Shown here piece after piece: positions 13,179-25,777 of a stretch of 64,000 nt of DNA (the first letter of the stretch is position 1; the number at the start of each line of letters is the position of its first letter). Source of the stretch: Cannabis sativa (Eukaryota > Streptophyta > Magnoliopsida > Rosales > Cannabaceae); the NCBI RefSeq assembly GCF_029168945.1, contig NC_083602.1:74854600-74918599 (forward strand), written 5' to 3'. The position numbers and the translations under genes were made by a program. Below the pieces are notes generated by a model that made no database searches, was not told the origin of the DNA, and worked only from the letters and a program-made list of their open reading frames with translations.

Positions 13179-13484
13179 GACTAAATTACCGAATAGATTA
13201 ACCATTAATGATAAATTAGGCAATGAATGTATGTATTAAATTTAAAAGGAGAAAAAAAATAGATGTTAGAAAATTAAAATTATATCGATATATAGATATA
13301 TAGATAGATATACAAATTTTGTTATCGATTGACTAGCTTGAGGCCTCATACTTAGTTCACTTAATTGTAATAAAATAATTAACTATCATTTAAAAATAAT
13401 TAATTATTTAATTGTTTATTATAAGAAGAGAATTTTAATTTGTGTAAAAAATAGTTTAATTTTTGTAAAAAAATAAAATTTTAT
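13179..13484. other. AT-rich flank, no gene seen
   Basis: About 300 bp between the Copia element and the LINE target duplication. No recognisable feature. Confidence 0.5.
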
Positions 13485-13635
13485 TGTAAATTTTATAATT
13501 TTTTTTTATGAATGAGAGAATTATATTGCACAAACTAATTTACAACCTAGGAGCACTCCTAAAATAGAAGCCTCAAGTTTAAATCTATACATACTTTGTA
13601 TTTATATCATTACAAATCATAAAACCACTCTCTAT

Positions 13636-14779
13636 CTTAACAACTCAATTTCTTGGGAAAAAATATGATGATTTGGCTTTTGAGTCTCCATTTTAGGTTC
13701 TCTATCAACCTGCCCCATTCCGGCTGCTCCTCTTGCCAAATAATCTTGTTCAGAGCCTCCCAAATGATGTACACTAAGCCTGCAACAACTGCAGCAAGTG
13801 CATTCTTCTGAAACCTGCTCACCTTTGTTCGACCTATCCACCTTATAATATGTGGCAGGTCTGAAGCTGAGGTTCTCCAACCCAGCCAACTCTTGGCTGC
13901 TTGTAAGCATTGGACAGCAAAAGAGCACTTGAAAAATAAGTGTTGTGTGTTCTCCTTTTATATGTTACACAACTTACAACATTCCTCCACTTGTATTCTA
14001 AATTTCATTAGCCTTTCCTTTGTCTTTAGGCTATTCAACATTGCCAACCATAGAATAACACTATGCTTTGGAATGTTCAATCTTGCCCAAACTTCATGGC
14101 TCCAAGACACTCGGTTAGGACTAGGCTTGAACAAAGTATAATCTGCTGAAATGTGATATTTCTGTTCTTGGAATATAGTAGGGTCTTGTATGGTTTTGAG
14201 ATTGTCTTCAAGAGCTACAAGCTTCTTCCAATACCAGACGGAATGGATAAAAGCCGAGTAGCCCCACCATTCCTCTCTCTTGATGTACACACTATGAACC
14301 CATCTCAACCATAGGCTTTCTTGTTTGTTTGCAATAACCCATATGTATTTACACATAGCAGCCTTATTCCATTCCTCTGATCTTTTAATTCCTAACCCTC
14401 CATCTTTTTTTTGTTGGCATACATCATCCCATGCCACAGCACCAGCCCAATGAAAAGCAGCCCGCCCCTTCCAAAGGAAGGCTCTACATATAGCCTCTAT
14501 GCTCTTCAAGATCTTCTTAGGTATAATCATCATTTGACTCCAATAAGCTTAAATAGCTATGAGCACCGAGTTTATAAGAGTTATTCTACCTGCATAGAAC
14601 AAATTTCTCGAGCTTCAGCTCTTGATTCTAGCAGTCATCTTTTTCAGCCAAAAATTCACAATCCTTTCCTGATATTTTCTTAGAAGAAATTGGATTTTAA
14701 AGATAGGTAAAAGGTAGTACCTGTTGTTGGAAACCAGATTTTTCCAGCAGCAATTGAACTTCCCTTTGTGACATGTTGC
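13636..14779 (-). pseudogene. LINE ORF2, 3' part: end of RT and zf-RVT domain
   Basis: Reading on the minus strand from 14779, the sequence gives the post-catalytic RT region (around GRITLINSVL near 14550-14590), then a long frame at 14533-13958 with the typical LINE pattern (FLWKG, DGGLGIK, WLAMLNSLKTKERLMK), ending in the zf-RVT cysteine motif CCKLCNI. After a break the frame resumes at 13822-13637 (VSRFQKNALAAVVAGLVYIIWEALN) and stops near 13636. Several frameshifts and stops make it non-functional. No RNase H follows. Confidence 0.88.
14775..14779. other. Target duplication of the Copia insertion in the LINE (left copy)
   Basis: GTTGC here and again at 23923-23927. Joining the LINE across the two copies restores a continuous reading (CYCSN then MSQREV), supporting insertion at this site. 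Confidence 0.85.
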
Positions 14780-15815
14780 TAATGGAATTATTTTACCAGG
14801 ATCTTAGATCTACTCACAAGTATGTTTATTAACACCCTAAATATGCACTTTCTAAAACGATGAAATAAACACGTATAAAGTTTAAGAAACCTTACATTGG
14901 GTGCAGCGGAATTAAATGACTCCTTCCGTTCAGATATCTAGCCCTTGATTCGTTTCTGTAGCAGAGCATTATCAATATCTGAACTTGGATCTCTTTCTCT
15001 GAATCTTTGATGCTGAAACTCCTTCTTGCTGAAAGTCTTTCTTCACGATCTTCCTCAGTATGGTTGAGGTATCACTTGCTGTGTGTGGGCACTACTCTAA
15101 TCACTAAGGTAATTTCGAAATATGAAGGAAGAAGAGAGAGAGAGAGTGGCGGCCAAGGTAGAGAGAGAAAGGCTCAGGTTTTCTGATTCAGAAGTGTAAT
15201 TTTCCTGAAGCCTTCACTATCTATTTATAGCATTCCACTAGGGTTAGGTTTGAATTATTTGGCATTAAAATAATGAAAATATCAGTTTAAAAAGCCTACA
15301 AAAGTGGCCGTCCATGGCTTAATGGATTTGGGCCTTACTTTTTGCAATTTTGTAATTTTAACACTTTTGTATCTGATTTTCTCAAAAATGCCAATTTTCT
15401 AATTCAACCATTTAAATGCCTCTAACTATTTAATAACTACAAATAATTATTAAATAATATTGTCATTTATCATATTTATTAATTGAACCATACAAAGTAT
15501 CATAATTAACAAATATGCCCCTATTATCTCTTTCTTTACAATTTTACCCTTACTTAGTGAAAATTTCACAAATAGACATAGTCTAATTTGTGAATTATAA
15601 TTGATTAATCAAAACCAATTACATGAGTCTTACAAACAATATTATCTCAACTAGTGCGGGGACCATAGGTCTATATAACCGAGCTTCCAATAAGTAGATC
15701 AAGAATTTAGCACTAAAATTCACTAACTTATTAATTCTTCGTTGAATCCACGCATAGAACTTAGAATTGCACTCTCAGTATATAGAATGCTCTATATGTT
15801 CCACCATATAGACGC
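14780..15815 (-). repeat. Copia LTR, truncated (element A, left)
   Basis: 1036 bp of the Copia LTR, minus orientation. Its first bases have decayed from TGTTGGAAA to TAATGGAA. It breaks off at GACGC, exactly where a second complete LTR begins, which suggests element B inserted into this LTR. Confidence 0.85.
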
Positions 15816-17710
15816 TGTTGGAAATTATTTTACCAGGATCTTAGATCTACTCGCAAGTATGTTGATTAACACCCTAAATATGAACTTTCTAAAACGATGA
15901 AATAAACACATATAAAGTTTAGGAAACCTTACATTGGGTGCAGCGGAATATAATGACTCCTTCCATTCAGATATCTAGCCCTTGATTCCTTTCTGTAGCA
16001 GAGCATTATCAATATCTGAACCTGGATCTCTTTCTCTGAATCTTTGATGCTGAAACTCCTTCTTGCTGAAAGTCTTTCTTCACGATCTTCCTCACTATGG
16101 TTGAGGTATCACTTGCTGTGTGTGGGCACTACTCTTACACTAAGAATTTAGAAATTTAAGAGGGAAGAAAGAGAGAGGAAGTGGACGGCCAGATAGGGAG
16201 AGAGAAGGCTCTGGTTTTTCTCTGAAGGAAAAATAGAAAATTTTAGTGTAATTTTCCTGAAGCTTTCACTATCTATTTATAGCATTCCACTAGGGTTAGG
16301 TTTGAATTATTTGGCATTAAAATAATGAAAATATCAGAGGTAAATTCCTATAAAAGTGGCCGGTCCTATACTAGTGGATTTGGGCCTCACTTTTTGTAAT
16401 TTTGCAGTTTTATCTTTTCTGCATCTGATTTTCTCAAAAACGCCAATTTTCTAATTCAACCATTTAAATGCCAATTTTAACTATTTAATAACTATAAATA
16501 ATTATTAAATAATATTGTCATTTATAATATTTATTAATTGAACCATACAAAGTATCATAATTAACAAATATGGCCCTAAAACTCTTTCTTTACAATTTCG
16601 CCCTTACTTAGTGAAAATTTCACAAATAGACATAGTCTAATTTGAGAATTATAATTGATTAATCAAAACCAATTACATGAGTCTTACAAGCAATATTATC
16701 TCAACTAGTGCAGGGACCATGGGTCTATATAACCGAGCTTCCAATAAGTAGATCAAGAATTTAGCACTAAAATTCACTAACTTATTAATTCTTCGTTGAA
16801 TCCACGCATAGAACTTAGAATTGCACTCTCAGTATATAGAATGCTCTATATGTTCCACCATATAGACACATCATTAGTTATCCATTGTTATAATCCTAAT
16901 TTGATCAATGATCCTCTATATGAATGATCTACACTGTAAAGGGATTAGATTACCGTTACACCCTACAATGGATTTTATCCTTAAAACACTTGACCCCGTA
17001 TAAATGATATTTCAACTTATATGAAATGAGTACTCCACCATTTATGTTCGTTTGGTCAAGCTCGAAGGAGATCATCCTTTGCTTACTATTCGCCAGATAG
17101 AAGCTATAGATTCCATGTTTATGCTAGCGCTCCCACTCAATTGCACTACCGTGTTCCCAAAATGTACGTATCACCCTGACCTAAAAGTAGGCTTAACTAA
17201 CAAATCAAATAACACGAATAGCCTTTCAAGATTGAGCCTAATCATAACAGGATTAAGAACATTTGATCTAGGATCAACTAGGCGATATTGACTTGAATAG
17301 ATATTACGGTAAGTTTAATAAATCTAAGTCAAAGTTCAATATCGGTCCCTTCCGATGCATACTCCATGCATCCAACCTGAGCTTTACTTTAACCAATGCT
17401 TTGGATGGAACATAGCATTTCTTCAAATGCAAGTAAACTCTGTTGTAGATTATCATATCAGTAAAACCCTATGTCTGATAAATCTAGGAAACTTTATTCA
17501 CATAGTCATGTTTACTTTCCAATGTGTTGACGGCACAATAAACAGGATCAAGTATGTGAAAAGGGTTTCAGATGAATTTATACATTATGTACATATAATC
17601 ATGAAATAAATCATGTGAACCATGCAACATTAAATGTTATTTCTGATCTATATTAATAAGTAAATCTGATTATATTGAAATGAGTTTTATTTAGGGCATA
17701 AAACCCAACA
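15816..17710 (-). repeat. Complete Copia LTR (element B, 3' LTR)
   Basis: TGTTGGAAA...CCCAACA on the plus strand, 1895 bp, minus orientation. It matches the LTR at 52-1920 almost throughout. Immediately right of it the purine tract (AACTCCCACTT on the plus strand, 17711-17721) confirms that this is the 3' LTR of a minus-strand element. Confidence 0.92.
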
Positions 17711-20700
17711 AACTCCCACTTGCACTAATATAAAACAAAAAGTGCGTTTCAAATAATCTCAACACCTTGATATACAAATCAAGTGTAGTAGTAGTAAACT
17801 CCTCGTAATAGGATCTGAAAGGTTGAATTAACCACAAACTTTCCTCCACTATTACTCTTCCTTAATCACAAAATCATTGATAATGTGAAATTCCTCTCTA
17901 TATGTCTACTCTCTTGGGATACTGGATTCTATACCTTTGGCAACTACTTTTGGTTAATCAGGAAATTAACACTAGTAGTTTAGGCAATTTGGAATGGTGC
18001 CAAAAATGTATAGAACTTTCCTTAGACTGAATAAGTACCTTTCCTGCAACTTTAACATTCAGTCCCTTTCTGGTAGACCTAGAGACTTCAGATGGGTTTT
18101 TACACTTCTCCAAAATCACTATTCCACCCCCAGAGTAATCACCATCTTATCAGAAAGATTTTCTAGCACAAAGGCAAATTTCAAAATCTGATGTGGTGTA
18201 GTCTAAGAGTTTTAAACACACCCTTATAGACTAACATATAGTTCATCTTCTTTATCTTAAGATTTACTTGATTGTCTTCCAATGTTCTTCTCCTGGATTA
18301 ATCTGATACCTACTCATTACTCCCACTCAACAGCAGGTGTCTGGTCTAAGGCATACAAAAGCATATCTGAGACCTCTCATTGTTGATATAAGAAATTCTT
18401 TCATGGCTTTATCTTTTCTGGAATAGTTGAGACTTTTCCTTAGATAAATAAAATCTATGCCTAAGAAGTTGTGAAGCTTCTATAGATTGCCATTAGAAAG
18501 AAAATGCTTCAGCATCTTACTAAAGTAAGTTGCTTGCATTAGAGTTAGTAATTATCAGGTATACCACAAGCCATAGGTTTAGATAAACTCAAACCTATAA
18601 TACTAGGAACAGGAAGTTTTGTTAAGTCCATTGAATAGACTTATTAAATAAAATTTCCTTTTATGTCCTTGTAATAGAAAACTTTAGGTTATTCCATGTG
18701 AATGGATTAAACCATAGTTCTATTGGCTTTCTTCTTAGTTTCTTATCTTGAAAATCCATTACTTGTTTAAACTCACAATGGATTTTAATCGCTAATGTCT
18801 CCCAAGTCATAAGAAGGTGAGTTCCTAGAAACTCTCCCAATACGACAAGGTACCGTGAATTATGTCTAAGAAAACTAAACGGTATTGGTCTCTTCGGTTG
18901 TGACAAGACAACAGAGGCAGTGGGATCATCATATGTCAAATAAGATGATAGAACACTTTTGGAATCAAGAATTAAATATCTCCTTTATTTGCTACTTTAT
19001 TTTCAGACTTAGTTATTATCTTAGAAAAGTAGTATTTGTTTGAACAAACACTTTCTTATCTATTGACTATGGGATGGTCCACCCCTAATCACTTAGAATA
19101 GCTAACAAACCATGGTTAACAGTTCTAGCTTTTCTTAAGAATTCGATTAGGTCATCCATGAATCTAGTAATGATTTACATTAAGTATACAACCATTACAT
19201 CATTCTGAAATTGTATTACCATAGAAGGAATTAGGCAATGACTAATAACTAATCATTAATATGCAAATTGAACTTTCTGGGGAGGTAAGTTTGGATATAG
19301 TTCAAAAATCAATTTAATGATCTTTGAACGGCATATCTACTAACTATTTCTCCACCCCTATCAGTTCGCAAGATCTTTAACCACTTACCTTAATGGTATT
19401 AACCATTGCTAGAAATTAATGAAATTTAAACATTTCAAATTTCTTTGCATAAGGTATAATCTAGAGTTATTGTTTTAAGAATACAACGAAAAACTCATAT
19501 CCACCCCTGAATGTACATCCATCTGCGAATGAGATGAACTACTTTCAGTGGATATAGGCATATTAACTCTTTGCAGAGATTGATCTTGTCAAATCCACTA
19601 TGAACAAGATACAAATGCCATTGATTAAAAAAATGTGGTAGTGTCTTTTGATGACTTAGGTTTAGTTACATCATAGAGTTCTTAGAATACTGCAAGTGGA
19701 TCCTGGTCACAGAATACCTAACTCATATTCTATACAGTTTGAATCCATTAGTAGAAGATGGATATTAAACACTTGAGAAAGTGTAACTGTATTGTATTAT
19801 GGAATTAGAAATATAAGAAAATTTCTATTTGGAATCTAAAATTAAAGTCAAAGACTTAAATTTATACCAAATATAATGAGTAATTCTATCTTGGACCACC
19901 ACTAATAATACAAACTCTAAGTCAGATTTGCCCATACAAGTAGGAGATTTCTAAGATTGAAGATTTATATCAATTGGGAATAGAATTTCGGGATTATAAT
20001 CATATGCGTCATTTAATTTCCTAAGAGAAAATATAGAATGACATGAAATGATTTATAGACCATTCATCCAATGATATGTTATTGAGCTAATTCAAAATGA
20101 ATAAGCTAAGAGGAATTAGGATAATTTCGTTTAAAATAAGAATCCAACGATGCTTCGATTAGCGAAAGTCAAAGTAATCTTATTTATACAATCTTCTTGT
20201 TTCATATCGTAAAAATACTACTCTAAGGTGTCATCAATTGATGAACAGCTAGATGTCGCATATACAATATTTATCTTTCGAGATCTAACACTATTATGTA
20301 TGTCTAATGGTGAAAATCCACTAGGGATTTATCTCATTAGATAAACAAGCCAAGTTAGACCAACAATGAAGATTCACAATTAAACTACAACTTAATAACA
20401 GAAAATAACATGGTTCAATATAAATTCATACACAATTCTAAAATTATAAACATATAGCAAGTAGGAATGACAAGTGAAAATACTAAAACTTACAATCCTA
20501 AATAATTTCCAAGGTTTTCAACAATCTGATATCAGTGTCCCGTTTAGGCGAGAGTCAAAGCTACCATCCATTGAATAGAGTTGTTAGCTCATCTAAAATG
20601 TTAAACATTCTAGCAACCTTTTATTTGATCAAGATTAGAATTCAGCGTTGTCCCGTTTAAGCGAGAGTCAAGGCAATTCTATCTTATGAGCTTCCACCAT

Positions 20701-22841
20701 TGTTTCGCAATTTGCAAGTCAAATATGGTCGCCACCATTAGGGTGATCCATACCATATAAAACACTTACAAACTACTTATCATGCGAGGTTAAACGGTGT
20801 GAAATTGCTAATGAACGTTCCTCCATTAGGGAGGATTACTCACTAAAACAAACGCGGTGTAAAACCCACAATGGAGATCGAATGTCTTTTGATTAAAAGC
20901 TCATTATTTAAAGAGAGTTGTATTTTCTTTGATTTTCTTTATTTATTCTATTTATTTTAAATATATATATATTTATTTAATTAAAATTTCTAATTTAGAA
21001 TGAAAAATTCTAAATATAAATTTTAATTTAATATTTATAAATTTTACTTAGATGGATATGAAAATAACATGAATTATTTCCATCTTAGTAATAATTTCCA
21101 ATAAATATTTAGAAAAATATTCAATTTAAGTTGTTACAAAATTAATTTAAATTAATTTACAACTCAAATTTAATTTTCTATAAATATATATTGCATTTCG
21201 AAAAATTAAAGTATTTAAGAATACAATTTTCGAAAATTCATGTTAAAATAAAAAATAAATCCTGGAAAAATTATTCTAATTTAATGTTGGCCCAAAATTA
21301 ATTAATAAAATTAATTTACAACAAAAAATATAATTTTCCTATTTAATTAAATATATAAGAAAAATTTCAAATATTTAAGTATGATGATGAAAATCAACTT
21401 AAATATTAATTTTCTATTTAATTAAATACACTAGAAAAATACTTCAAGCAAAAATATCATCTATCTAGATTTTCTTTTGACTAATTAATTCAATTTCTAA
21501 TAATATACTTTAATTCAATTTATTTTAAATTAATCAATAAATGAAAAAATCATTGATTTAAGTTGGTCCAAAATTAAAATAAATAATTTACTACTTTAAT
21601 CTATTTTTCAAATAAAATTCGAAATTCCAGCATTTAAGAAATGCAATTTCGAAATTTGATTAATAAAATAAATAAAAATATATTTTGAAAATTATTTAAA
21701 TTTAGTTGAAAAAATAAATTTCAACTAAAAATAATTTTCTATTTAATTAAGTGTCATGAAAAAGAAATATTTAAGTATCATGATGAAAATCAACTTAGAT
21801 ATTTAATTTTTCAAATTAATTAAATGTATTAAATTCAAGAAATAAATAATTAAGTGTAGAGAAGGCTTAATTATTAATCTCTAGTTTAATACTAGGAAAA
21901 AATATACTTAAAATAAATTGTACCAAAATTAATTATTTAAATAATTAATTTCACAATGTATAATATTTTCCTATTTAATATTAGAAATAATAAGTAGTCT
22001 AGAAATAACTATCTAGAAAATATCTTATTTGACTATGTATCTTTTCCACAAAATTTTAAAAAATATCTAATTTAAGTTGTATTAGAAAAAATCTAGAACT
22101 TAAATATTTTCAAATTTAAATTTAATTAAATATCAAAAATTAAGTTATAACCACTTAATTTGAAAATATTAATATCTAAAGAATCTTAATAACCAATGCC
22201 TAAAATTTCTCAACTTAATTTTGAAATTTGAAATTCAAAAGATATTCAGATTTAAGTTGATTAGTTATAGATAACTAAATATCAACTTAAATAGGAATAT
22301 TTAATGAAAAATTTAAATTAAGCTTCAGAAAGAATCTAGATGGTTATAATTCTATATTTAATTAAATACAAGAAAATACGTATAGTTTAGCTTAGAATAA
22401 AAAATTCTTTAAACTATAATTTTCTTAAATTAATTTCAAAATAAATGAAATTAATTATGTTGCTAATCAATTTTATTAGGTTAAACTAGTTTAATTAACC
22501 TAGTACAGTTATTCAAATCAGGCAAATGGGCCTTCACAATTGGGGTGGTTTATGTGAGGGGGTGCTGGGTTCAGTATGTCGTACCCACTACTATGGCTCC
22601 CAACTCTCACACAAGACCCAAAAGAGAGGAATTTAACCTTAAAATGAACAACTGTTATTAATTGAATAGGCCCAAAAACTAAATGGGCCTAAATAAAATC
22701 TATCAGGAACTATGACATTTTATTTAGCAACAACAACCTATATGCATCTATAATGAAATTAAACACATAGGCTCACACAGGCACACTTTGGATGGGTCCT
22801 ATCATGTTGCTAGGTTATACACAGATGAAAGAAGATTATAA
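17711..22841 (-). mobile_element. Internal region of minus-strand Copia-type element, no gag or pol
   Basis: Corresponds in reverse to the internal region of the 3065-13173 element, including the conserved leader block (about 20500-20881) and the GC-richer box (22526-22645). The place where gag should lie is occupied by unrelated AT-rich sequence, and no pol motif is seen, so this copy has no coding capacity. It breaks off at 22841, corresponding to about position 6190 of the complete element, so the primer site and about 1.2 kb of leader are missing. Confidence 0.8.
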
Positions 22842-23922
22842 ATATAGAATGCTCTATATGTTCCACCATATAGACACATCATTAGTTATCCATTGTTATA
22901 ATCCTAATGTGATCAATGATCCTCTATATGAATGATCTACACTATAAAGGGATTAGATTACCGTAACACCCTACTATGTATTTTATCCTTAAAATACTTG
23001 ACCCCGTATAAATGATATTTCAGCTTATGTGAAATGAGTACTCCACCATTTATGTTTGTTTGGTCAAGCTCGAAGGAGATCATCCTTTGCTTACTATTCG
23101 CCAGATAGAAGCTATAGATTCCATGTTTATGCTAGCGCTCCCACTCAATTGCACTACCGTGTTCCCAAAATGTACGTATCACCCTGACCTAAAAGTAGGC
23201 TTAACTAACAAATCAAAGAACACGAATAGCCTTTCAAGATTGAGCCTAATCATAACAGGATTAAGAACATTTGATCTAGGATCAACTAGGCGATATTGAC
23301 TTGAATAGATATTACGGTAAGTTTAATAAATCTAAGTCAAAGTTCAATATCGGTCCCTTCCGATGCATACTCCATGCATCCAACCTGAGCTTTACTTTAA
23401 CCAGGGCCAGCCCTGGGCATAGGCGGGCTAGGCCTGTGCCTAGGGCCCACCTAGTCCAGGGGCCCAAAAAAAATGTTGCCCTTTTAAAATTACACAATTT
23501 TTTTTTATGATTTTGAAAAATACCATTTTTTTTTCTAAATAAGGGCCCAAAAAATAATTTTTACCCTATAGCCCACTACATTTCAGGGCCGGCCCTGACT
23601 TTAACCAATGCTCTGGAAGGAACATAGCACTTCTCCAAATGCAAGTAAACTCTGTTGTAGATTATCATATCAGTAAAACCCTATGTCTGATAAATCTAGG
23701 AAACTTTATTCACATAGTCATGTTTACTTTCCAATGTGTTGACGGCACAATAAACAGGATCAAGTATGTGAAAAGGGTTTCAGATGAATTTATACATTAT
23801 GTACATATAATCATGAAATAAGTCATGTGAACCATGCAATATTAAATGTTATTTCTGACCTATATTAATAAGTAAATCTGATTATATTGAAATGAGTTTT
23901 ATTTAGGGCATAAAACCCAACA
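22842..23922 (-). repeat. Copia LTR, truncated (element A, right)
   Basis: Starts mid-LTR at TATAGAATGCTCTATATG and runs to CCCAACA at 23922, followed by GTTGC. It overlaps the end of the left truncated LTR (15777-15815) by about 39 bp, so the two are not simple halves of one LTR. Most likely it is the 5' LTR of element A, cut by a deletion that also removed the 5' LTR of element B. Confidence 0.8.
23402..23597. mobile_element. hAT-type MITE inside the LTR
   Basis: 196-bp insertion absent from the other LTR copies. It has 14-bp terminal inverted repeats (CAGGGCCAGCCCTG left, CAGGGCCGGCCCTG right) and a perfect 8-bp target duplication ACTTTAAC (23394-23401 and 23598-23605). The 8-bp duplication and CAGGG ends are the hallmarks of non-autonomous hAT elements. 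Internal sequence is rich in GGGCCC and T runs, without coding capacity. Confidence 0.92.
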
Positions 23923-23927
23923 GTTGC

Positions 23928-24442
23928 TGCAATAGCAAGCTGCTTTAGCAACATTCGGGTATAAACCTGATGTACTTGAGAACAATTTTAGTGCTTGTAA
24001 CATGTTAATTTTTGTAGAATTAATCTCTTTTAAAATGTTACCTGAATTCAAGAATGATTAGACTACTTTGGAAACCTCCTCCCCAATGATCTCCCAATTA
24101 TCTTGAAAAAAATAGCTCGAGAATCCACCTGGTCCAGGAGATTTAGCTCCAAGAATACTAAAAACAGCTGCCCTCACATCATCTTTAGTAAAATCTTGAA
24201 GTAGCATGTTACTTTGCTCATGTGATAAGCAAGGTCCTTTAGCAAGCACTCCAGGATGAGTCTTCCTTCTATTATCCAACTTGGAACCAAGCAATTCTTT
24301 ATAGAAATTAAGAAAAGCTGCAGTGATTTGGTTAGGATCATGAGTTCTACTCCCATCCTTCTGTTCAATAGAAAGTATTCGATTATGTCTCATTCTTTGC
24401 TTGATACTAGAATGAAAGAAAGCACTATTGCAATCCCCATCT
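23928..24442 (-). pseudogene. LINE ORF2, 5' part: RT N-terminal region
   Basis: The minus frame 24393-24058 shows the region before and into the RT fingers (NRILSIEQKDGSRTHDP, then AVFSILGAKSPGPGGFSSYFF, the usual KSPGPDG motif with G for D). It is preceded by the in-frame LINE pattern GDCNSAFFHSSIKQR up to the truncation point at 24442. After LLKEINST (near 24020) the sequence jumps to LKLFSSTSGLYPN, skipping the catalytic palm with its FADD motif. The RT core was therefore lost by a deletion of several hundred bases, separate from the Copia insertion. Confidence 0.85.
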
Positions 24443-24553
24443 TGTAAATTTTATAATTAAATGACTTGATTGTTAAAATAATTATAGTAGAGATTTAAAT
24501 ATAAATAAAAAATTATTTATAAATCATAATTGTTAAAAGAAGTCTTATTAAAA

Positions 24554-24681
24554 GCCACTAAGGCTAGCTTAGTGGTGAGGGAGGGATAGGAAAAATGGAG
24601 AGGTCATGGGTTCGAACCTAGGACCTTGAAGCTATTAAGCTATTAAATTATTGTAAAATACTATTACGCTACACTAAAAAA
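24554..24681 (+). mobile_element. tRNA-derived SINE
   Basis: About 128 bp with an internal RNA polymerase III promoter: box A TAGCTTAGTGG (24565-24575) fits the consensus fully and box B GGTTCGAACCT (24609-24619) fits with one mismatch. It ends in an A run. The target duplication AAAAGAAGTCTTATTAAA (18 bp, 24535-24552 and 24682-24699) is perfect, so the insertion is intact and fairly young. Confidence 0.92.
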
Positions 24682-24699
24682 AAAAGAAGTCTTATTAAA

Positions 24700-25777
24700 T
24701 ATTTAATTAATTATTTTAAGAAAATAGTTGATTATAATCAATTAATTCTAAAAAAGAAATGTTTACCTATTAGTAACCTGTTATTACATGTCAAAGAAAA
24801 ATTTATTTATAGTTTATTGCTATTTATGTATACGTATCAATAAATGATATGTATATTCATTTTAAGGAGTGAAATAAGGGGTTATGTAAATATTGAATAC
24901 AAACAAAAGAATAATATGTATCATTTAAAAAAAATATATATCTTTATGAAGAAAAAATCCGATCAAAGAATATTAATGAGAGAATAGTAATGAAAAAAAA
25001 AATGAAGTATAGGAGGAAAGATTGAAAGAAAAAATGGATTCAATTTTGTTTTGTTTTTTTATTTTTTTTTAAAAAATAACTAGGAGCTCAAAAGGGTTGA
25101 GAGCTAAAGGACATATTGATAGGTAGTCTCAGTCATAATAATATTTCTGATAAATAAAGGATATTCAGGATACTAAACTGGATTAGATGTTGTTGAAAGA
25201 ACAAACTTAATCAAAAGCAACAACTTTCACAATTTTAGGGCAAAATAAATATAATTTTGTTTTGAAAGCATAATTATTAAGTGTTTTTTTTAAGAAAGAA
25301 TTACAAATTTGTTTTATATCCAAAAGAATTAATCAATAATGAAAATGGAATGATAAAAAAAGGTGAAAAAAATTCAACTCTGAAACATGTATTAATAAAT
25401 TTTTAAACTCTTAGATAGATCTTGATCTAGTGATTGATTACAAATTATTTATAATTTATAAAGGGAAAAAAATATAATACTCGTTAAAAATGTACTCATA
25501 ACTTTATAGTAAGTAATGTAATTATTATTTTGAATCACTAAATGATCTGATGAAAATATGTTTTGTATAGATTTTTATGATTAATTTTTTCTTACGCAAA
25601 ATACATTTTTTTTATTAAATGCAAATATGCAATGGTAAATAGTAAGTGCTATTTTTGTGTCTTTTTCTCTTGTTTTAAATTACTAATAAACATTGCATAT
25701 TTTTCGGTTTTTGTTTGGTTTTGTTTGCATTTCTTTTATTGTTTTCCTTTTGGTCTTTTTATGACCATTCATGGCGC
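24700..25777 (+). other. AT-rich upstream region of the kinase gene
   Basis: No repeat or gene recognised. Pyrimidine-rich stretches near 25660-25770 would suit a 5' UTR or promoter of the gene starting at 25778, but no distinct TATA box can be assigned with confidence. Confidence 0.4.

Larger units (their letters stand above)
13501..24442 (-). mobile_element. L1-type LINE, 5'-truncated and internally deleted, split by Copia
   Basis: A 16-bp target duplication, TGTAAATTTTATAATT, occurs at 13485-13500 and 24443-24458. Directly inside the left copy is a T run (13499-13507), the poly(A) tail of a minus-strand LINE. The element therefore spans 13501-24442, with only about 1.8 kb of its own sequence: 23928-24442 (5' part) and 13501-14779 (3' part). 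The rest, 14780-23922, is inserted Copia DNA. 5' truncation and a long variable duplication are standard for L1 retrotransposition. Confidence 0.9.
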
